In this document: piece after piece, positions 6,770-6,965 of the stretch
Layout: every line of letters begins with the position of its first letter
Numbering within the stretch: the stretch's first letter is position 1
Source: Clostridia bacterium
Lineage (GTDB): Bacteria; Bacillota; Clostridia; Oscillospirales; Acutalibacteraceae
Reading direction: 5' to 3'
Length of the DNA: 6,965 bases
Assembly: GCA_017939855.1 (NCBI GenBank)
Contig: JAGAZW010000146.1
Coordinates: 1 to 6,965, forward strand
Notes under the pieces: generated by a model
The model's database searches: none
The model's input: the letters and a program-made list of their open reading frames with translations, nothing else
What the model was told of the DNA's origin: nothing
Position numbers and translations under genes: made by a program

Positions 6770-6798
6770 TTGACTTTTTAAAATTTGTAAAATAAAAT
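6770..6798 (+). promoter_or_regulatory. SigA-type promoter for the downstream lipoprotein gene
   Basis: TTGACT (6770-6775) and TAAAAT (6793-6798) each match 5 of 6 consensus positions and are separated by exactly 17 bases in an AT-rich setting. Transcription would begin near 6805, giving a leader of about 30 bases before the ATG at 6834. That leader is too short for a riboswitch. This suggests the lipoprotein gene is a separate transcription unit. Confidence 0.72.
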
Positions 6799-6821
6799 TA
6801 ATAGGTAGAATATCAGGATAA

Positions 6822-6829
6822 GGGAGGAG
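6822..6829 (+). promoter_or_regulatory. Ribosome binding site of the lipoprotein gene
   Basis: GGGAGGAG, with the GGAGG core at 6823-6827 lying 6 bases before ATG 6834, is close to the ideal Firmicute site. It points to efficient translation. Confidence 0.8.
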
Positions 6830-6833
6830 TTTT

Positions 6834-6965
6834 ATGAAACGCTTTTTAAGAAGAGTAAGTGTGTGCGTTTTAGTTGCGATAATGCTGTTTTTGTGCGCTT
6901 GTCGAGAGGCTGACAAAAATTACGGAGTTGAAAGCAACAAGAACACCAAAAAGGTTAAAGTCGGC
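6834..6965 (+). CDS. Putative lipoprotein, N-terminal fragment (3' truncated by window edge)
   Basis: Only 44 codons are visible and the frame is open to the last base. Residues 1-23 form a lipoprotein (Sec/SPII) signal peptide: a basic n-region MKRFLRR, a hydrophobic core VSVCVLVAIMLFL (8-20) and the lipobox LCAC (20-23). C23 is the predicted lipidated residue after cleavage. The mature part begins READKNYG and continues with a hydrophilic Asn/Lys-rich stretch, the usual tether of Gram-positive lipoproteins. The last visible residues, KKVKVG, resemble the first strand of ABC-transporter solute-binding or BMP-family proteins, but this is too short to assign a family. It has its own promoter and a strong ribosome binding site, so it is probably not part of the translation operon. 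The product is expected to be anchored outside the cytoplasmic membrane. Function unknown. Confidence 0.8.
   Translation, partial: MKRFLRRVSVCVLVAIMLFLCACREADKNYGVESNKNTKKVKVG

Larger units (their letters stand above)
6718..6833 (+). other. AT-rich intergenic region between ribF and the lipoprotein gene
   Basis: These 116 bases hold no plausible gene. A T6-C-A6 tract at 6733-6745 follows the ribF stop but has no GC-rich stem in front of it, so I do not call a terminator. GACTTTTT occurs twice (6730-6737 and 6772-6779), 42 bases apart; the second copy overlaps the -35 element of the promoter. The rest holds the promoter and ribosome binding site described separately. Confidence 0.7.

Noticed and set aside
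1..6965. A hidden novel system such as a defence island, mobile element or CRISPR array
   Set aside because: Every gene before 6717 is a recognised housekeeping member in conserved order. There are no spaced repeats, transposase remnants, tRNA genes or visible shifts in composition.

Overview
The window is a co-directional, tightly packed translation and ribosome-biogenesis operon read on the + strand. Gene order is nusA (3' end only), ylxR, ylxQ, infB, rbfA, a DHH/DHHA1 phosphoesterase of the NrnA type, truB and ribF. After these comes a 116-base AT-rich gap and the first 44 codons of a separate lipoprotein gene. The gene order, the AT-leaning composition, the purine-rich Shine-Dalgarno sites, the TTG starts and the placement of a DHH phosphoesterase between rbfA and truB suggest a low-GC Firmicute of the class Clostridia, perhaps a gut Oscillospiraceae/Ruminococcaceae-like lineage. 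That taxonomic reading is an inference; no rRNA or other marker in the window settles it.

Layout: 1-468 is the KH1-KH2 end of the transcription factor NusA. 505-777 (YlxR) and 758-1093 (YlxQ, L7Ae-like) are two small RNA-binding-type proteins, both starting at TTG and overlapping by 20 bases. 1083-3608 is a full-length translation initiation factor IF-2. 3608-3955 is the 30S maturation factor RbfA, whose start codon shares one base with the infB stop. 4002-5003 is the NrnA-like phosphoesterase. 4978-5868 is TruB, the tRNA pseudouridine-55 synthase, overlapping it by 26 bases. 5881-6717 is the bifunctional flavokinase/FAD synthetase RibF. Most junctions are overlaps or short gaps, which suggests a single polycistronic mRNA with translational coupling. 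Only the 36-base nusA-ylxR gap and the 46-base rbfA-nrnA gap interrupt the packing.

The genes join transcription elongation/antitermination (NusA), initiation (IF-2), small-subunit maturation (RbfA), tRNA modification (TruB) and short-RNA/nucleotide turnover (NrnA). RibF is a flavin-cofactor enzyme that conventionally travels with them. Compared with the Bacillus subtilis arrangement, ylxP is absent between infB and rbfA, nrnA is inserted before truB, and rpsO does not follow ribF.

After ribF there is no convincing hairpin terminator. A good SigA-type promoter (TTGACT, 17 bases, TAAAAT) at 6770-6798 and a strong ribosome binding site lead into a lipoprotein gene cut off by the window edge. 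I found no mobile element, CRISPR array, RNA gene or novel system. Apart from a few lineage-specific details, this is an ordinary conserved housekeeping region.
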